A stretch of DNA of 64,000 nt from Candidatus Kuenenia stuttgartensis. GTDB lineage: Bacteria > Planctomycetota > Planctomycetia > Planctomycetales > Planctomycetaceae. Of this stretch, positions 62,401-64,000 are shown one piece after another; position 1 is the first letter of the stretch; every line of letters begins with the position of its first letter. The notes below the pieces were generated by a model. The model saw only the letters and a list, made by a program, of their open reading frames with translations, had not been told where the DNA came from and ran no database searches. Position numbers and translations under genes: made by a program. The stretch lies in NCBI GenBank assembly GCA_945904015.1, contig CAMDPK010000014.1, positions 1 to 64,000 on the forward strand, read 5' to 3'.

Positions 62401-63708
62401 GCCGACGGCAATGACATTTTGAACGGCATGGCCGGGAATGATTCGCTGGTGGGTGGTGCTGGGGCGGACAACCTCTATGGAGGTTCCGGAACCGACACGC
62501 TTGACGGCGGCGATGGAGATGACACGCTCGACGGGCAAGCTGGAAATGATCGCATTGCCGGGGGAGCAGGCTCGGACACGTATATCTGGAACGGAACCGG
62601 CGATGGCGTGGATACGTTGTCGAGTTTGTCCGGTTACGACCGCGTCCGCGTGCAAGGCTCGGCGGTGGCGAACAACTTCGTCGTGTCGCAGGCCAACGGG
62701 CAGTTGCGGATCACAGACGGGACCGCCGTGCTCAACGTCTCGCCAATCATTCAAGTCGTTGACATTCTGGCGGGCGACGGAAACGACACAATTACGATCA
62801 ACGCGCTCGACCGAGTGGCCACGGCGACGTTGCTGACGATCAATGGCGGTGACGGCAACGACACGATCAACTCGAACGGTGCGAACATCGGCCTCATGCG
62901 AGTGTCGCTGATCGGCGGACTCGGCGACGATTCGTTGACCGGCAGCGCCGGAATTGATTCGCTCAACGGCGGCGACGGTGACGATTTGCTGGATGGTCAA
63001 GGTGGCAATGATCTGATCTTCGGTGGACTGGGTGACGACACGATCCTGGGTGGAACTGGCAACGATCGAGTGCTGGCTGGCGACGGCAGCGACAGCATCG
63101 ACGCTGGAGCCGGAGACGACACTGTCAGCGGTGACGTTGGAGCCGACACGATCAATGGGGACGAGGGCAACGACACGCTCGATGGCGGCGATGGGGCCGA
63201 CTCCATCAATGGTGGATCGGGCAACGATTCCATCCTCGGCGGCAACGAGGCGGACGACCTCAACGGCAGCACCGGCAACGATACGGTTCGCGGCGGAGCC
63301 AACGACGACACGATCAGCGGCGAGAACGGAAACGACAAGCTCTACGGCGACGACGGCAATGATTCGATCGTGGGCCACGACGGCGACGACACGATGAGCG
63401 GCGGCGATGGCGACGACACGGTCGATGGTGGCAATGGCAACGATCTGCTCGGCGGCGGCAACGGCGACGACGTCATGAACGGAGCCGCTGGCAGCGACAC
63501 GCTCACCGGCGGCGACGGCAACGACACGATGGCCGGCGGTGCCGGCAGAGACGTGTTGCTCGGCGATGAAGGGGACGACTCGATCAACGGCCAGGGAGGC
63601 ACCGACACGATCAATCCCGGCGAAGGGAGCGACAATGTCCTCGACCCGGTCACCGAGATCGACACGACCTTCACGCTCTCAGTCGCGCTGCTGGCCGCAC
63701 TGGCGTAG
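59485..63708 (+). CDS. Surface protein 2: RTX, Calx-beta and propeller paralogue
   Basis: A 1407-residue paralogue of the protein at 53266-57498 with the same order of parts: basic start, sorting-type motif, RTX block (about 127-372), Calx-beta (about 375-487), BNR-type propeller (about 505-935, with STDGGASW, SVDGGNTW, SSDGITW, SLDGGLTF), second RTX block (about 958-1385). The ATG at 59485 corresponds exactly to that of the first copy; the frame is open 60 codons earlier but only through the palindrome-containing leader. The LEPR motif has become LESR (EQLESRCLLAVTP). The terminal parts are nearly identical to copy 1, whereas the propeller is strongly diverged, suggesting a different binding target. 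Confidence 0.88.
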   Translation: MSLQSWLRSLRAQCALPRTARRVKADVPRAMQLAEQLESRCLLAVTPILVNGTELLVQLEASDSVVIQADSAGKLEVLSSGLVVNGNPDILTADITSIMVTGGDGPNRIDLTGVTTTNFDVALTITVNGGDGGDTIFGSDFADSLVGGNGADSITGALADDTLDGSNGNDTISGGIGDDSILGGDGADSIHGDAGDDTVVAGNGADQVFGDAGLDSLSGGDGSDTLSGDADNDTLSGDNGNDSLLGGADNDSAFGGTGNDTVSGGDGIDTLSGGADNDSMNGDAGTDSVDGDSGNDVLNGGTESDTINAGSGNDTVNGDAGNDLLFGGAGNDSLVGGLDDDTALGQSGNDTLVGDGGVDSLDGGAGNDLISSQSTVVGILINDVSISEGDVGTVNAMFTVGLTLVSTQTVTVTFTVTGGTAISGTDFLIPATTTVVFQPNVTTQTILVPIVGDTLTELSETFFVTLSNAVNATIIDNQGQGTITDADVPASATLTPGPNVNVQNLPGFQSEVSIAVNPTNPQNLVAGSNDPSSLVMNAYFSTDGGASWQFRPLPLTVGGTTFFGASDPVVVFDRQGVAFFAYEMFTLRNGQPDPSSLANVMARSVDGGNTWTAVLVTPVGSGDDKEWIAIGPDPTNLSVDRYYYTWHRGNVVFISTSSDGITWSTPLQVVAGQARTNIDPHVAVGPAGEVYLVWEDFGTAGVNQITLAVSLDGGLTFGAPQVIATTNLNPFFDPGSPLSPPNNNFGVRRYVIPAQPTRGIGAALSIEADQSNGPNRGRVYVSFTDQADLDGNPLTSHDNTDVFVIQSSNQGTNWTAGVRVNDDATTASQFFPALAIDPTNGLVSLSWYDARNDVANNQRVETFMTTSIDGGVTFVPNVRVASAQSDQSTANANADPNQYGDYSGLAVFNNIAHPVWSDSRVRANPDVFTAAVTIAVTSSGGPGGVNVGTSLPSTVDLGDTLIGGDGNDTIVGADGNDILNGMAGNDSLVGGAGADNLYGGSGTDTLDGGDGDDTLDGQAGNDRIAGGAGSDTYIWNGTGDGVDTLSSLSGYDRVRVQGSAVANNFVVSQANGQLRITDGTAVLNVSPIIQVVDILAGDGNDTITINALDRVATATLLTINGGDGNDTINSNGANIGLMRVSLIGGLGDDSLTGSAGIDSLNGGDGDDLLDGQGGNDLIFGGLGDDTILGGTGNDRVLAGDGSDSIDAGAGDDTVSGDVGADTINGDEGNDTLDGGDGADSINGGSGNDSILGGNEADDLNGSTGNDTVRGGANDDTISGENGNDKLYGDDGNDSIVGHDGDDTMSGGDGDDTVDGGNGNDLLGGGNGDDVMNGAAGSDTLTGGDGNDTMAGGAGRDVLLGDEGDDSINGQGGTDTINPGEGSDNVLDPVTEIDTTFTLSVALLAALA

Positions 63709-63720
63709 TGGTCTTGCGAC

Positions 63721-63780
63721 ACCAGCACGACGCGCCAGCGAGTGGTCGCGTGAAAAATCACTCGCTGGCGCGTCGTGCTG
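63721..63780. repeat. REP/BIME-like element after surface protein 2
   Basis: Inverted arms 63721-63744 and 63759-63780 with the gacgcgccagcgagtgg core, counterpart of 57514-57581. The left foot reads ACCAG instead of CTAG. Downstream, the words ctgtcgcct and caagcacgaa recur as in the first copy (57594-57630), marking the right end of the duplicated unit near 63835. Confidence 0.82.
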
Positions 63781-63846
63781 ACGTGTTGGCCCCGATAAGC
63801 TGTCGCCTCTTCGTCACGCTTGTTCAAGCACGAAAGGCGACCGCGC

Positions 63847-64000
63847 ATGAATTCTTCGACCGAGAGTCCCCGGCAGATTACCAAGAACGGCCAGTTGTTG
63901 GCCTTGGCCGCCGCGTTGCTGGGTTGGATGTTCGATGGCTTCGAAATGGGGCTGTTCTCGATGGTCGGACGCTCGGCCATTCAGGACTTGATGGGCTTCA
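63847..64000 (+). CDS. MFS transporter (5' part only)
   Basis: The first 51 codons of a membrane transporter, running off the right edge. After a short polar start (MNSSTESPRQITKNGQ) comes a first transmembrane helix LLALAAALLGWMFDGFEMGLFSM with the DGFE motif seen at the end of helix 1 in the sugar/acid:H+ symporter branch of the major facilitator superfamily. Substrate cannot be told. It follows the second duplicated unit directly. Confidence 0.8.
   Translation, partial: MNSSTESPRQITKNGQLLALAAALLGWMFDGFEMGLFSMVGRSAIQDLMGF

Overview
The window looks like chromosomal DNA of a planctomycete (phylum Planctomycetota). It is GC-rich and carries families that are abundant in that phylum: two haem-binding CxxCH dehydrogenase-like proteins, DUF1549/DUF1553 and DUF1592-type cytochromes with DUF1501/DUF1552 partners, a DUF1559 protein, a small DUF6800-like protein, a LEPR-XLL surface protein, an ECF sigma factor beside a Ser/Thr kinase, and many palindromic repeats. 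No rRNA, tRNA, CRISPR array, phage or complete insertion sequence was recognised.

Layout. 1-8 kb is housekeeping: a partial SpoVR gene, osmC, a translationally coupled minus-strand operon (psd, pssA, riboflavin synthase, ksgA), and divergent eno followed by a DivIC/FtsB-like gene. 8-16.6 kb holds a large kinase-TPR protein, a membrane protein and a giant CxxCH protein. 16.9-25.4 kb has a Gfo/Idh/MocA oxidoreductase, a DUF1559 protein, and a DUF1549/1553 plus DUF1501 pair separated by a nucleotidyltransferase gene. 25.4-30 kb holds rluD-like, DUF6800, a triple STN-like protein, nth, DUF309 and LON-domain genes. 30-36 kb has a Tat-exported protein of unknown function and a minus-strand run of two amidohydrolases, a kinase with a predicted c-type haem sensor, and an ECF sigma factor. 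36-45.6 kb has a DUF1592-type plus DUF1552 pair, a toxin-antitoxin-like pair, a second CxxCH protein and a Bax inhibitor-1 protein. 45.6-52.5 kb is an exported vWA module ending in a protein with a C-terminal Hint (intein-like) domain. 52.5-63.8 kb is a tandem duplication of a unit made of pgk plus a 1.4-kilo-residue RTX/Calx-beta/beta-propeller surface protein; the first pgk copy is reduced to a short remnant. A partial MFS transporter closes the window.

The strongest structural theme is not a gene. More than twenty palindromic elements of about sixteen sequence families share one plan: a short hairpin next to a GTAG (or CTAG) foot, usually as two inverted arms. This is the plan of REP/BIME elements mobilised by RAYT (TnpA-REP) transposases. 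In eight genes the TAG stop codon lies inside the foot. In five other places an element sits inside a gene, in frame and without a stop. None of the functional assignments was checked by a database search; they rest on motifs read from the translated sequence.
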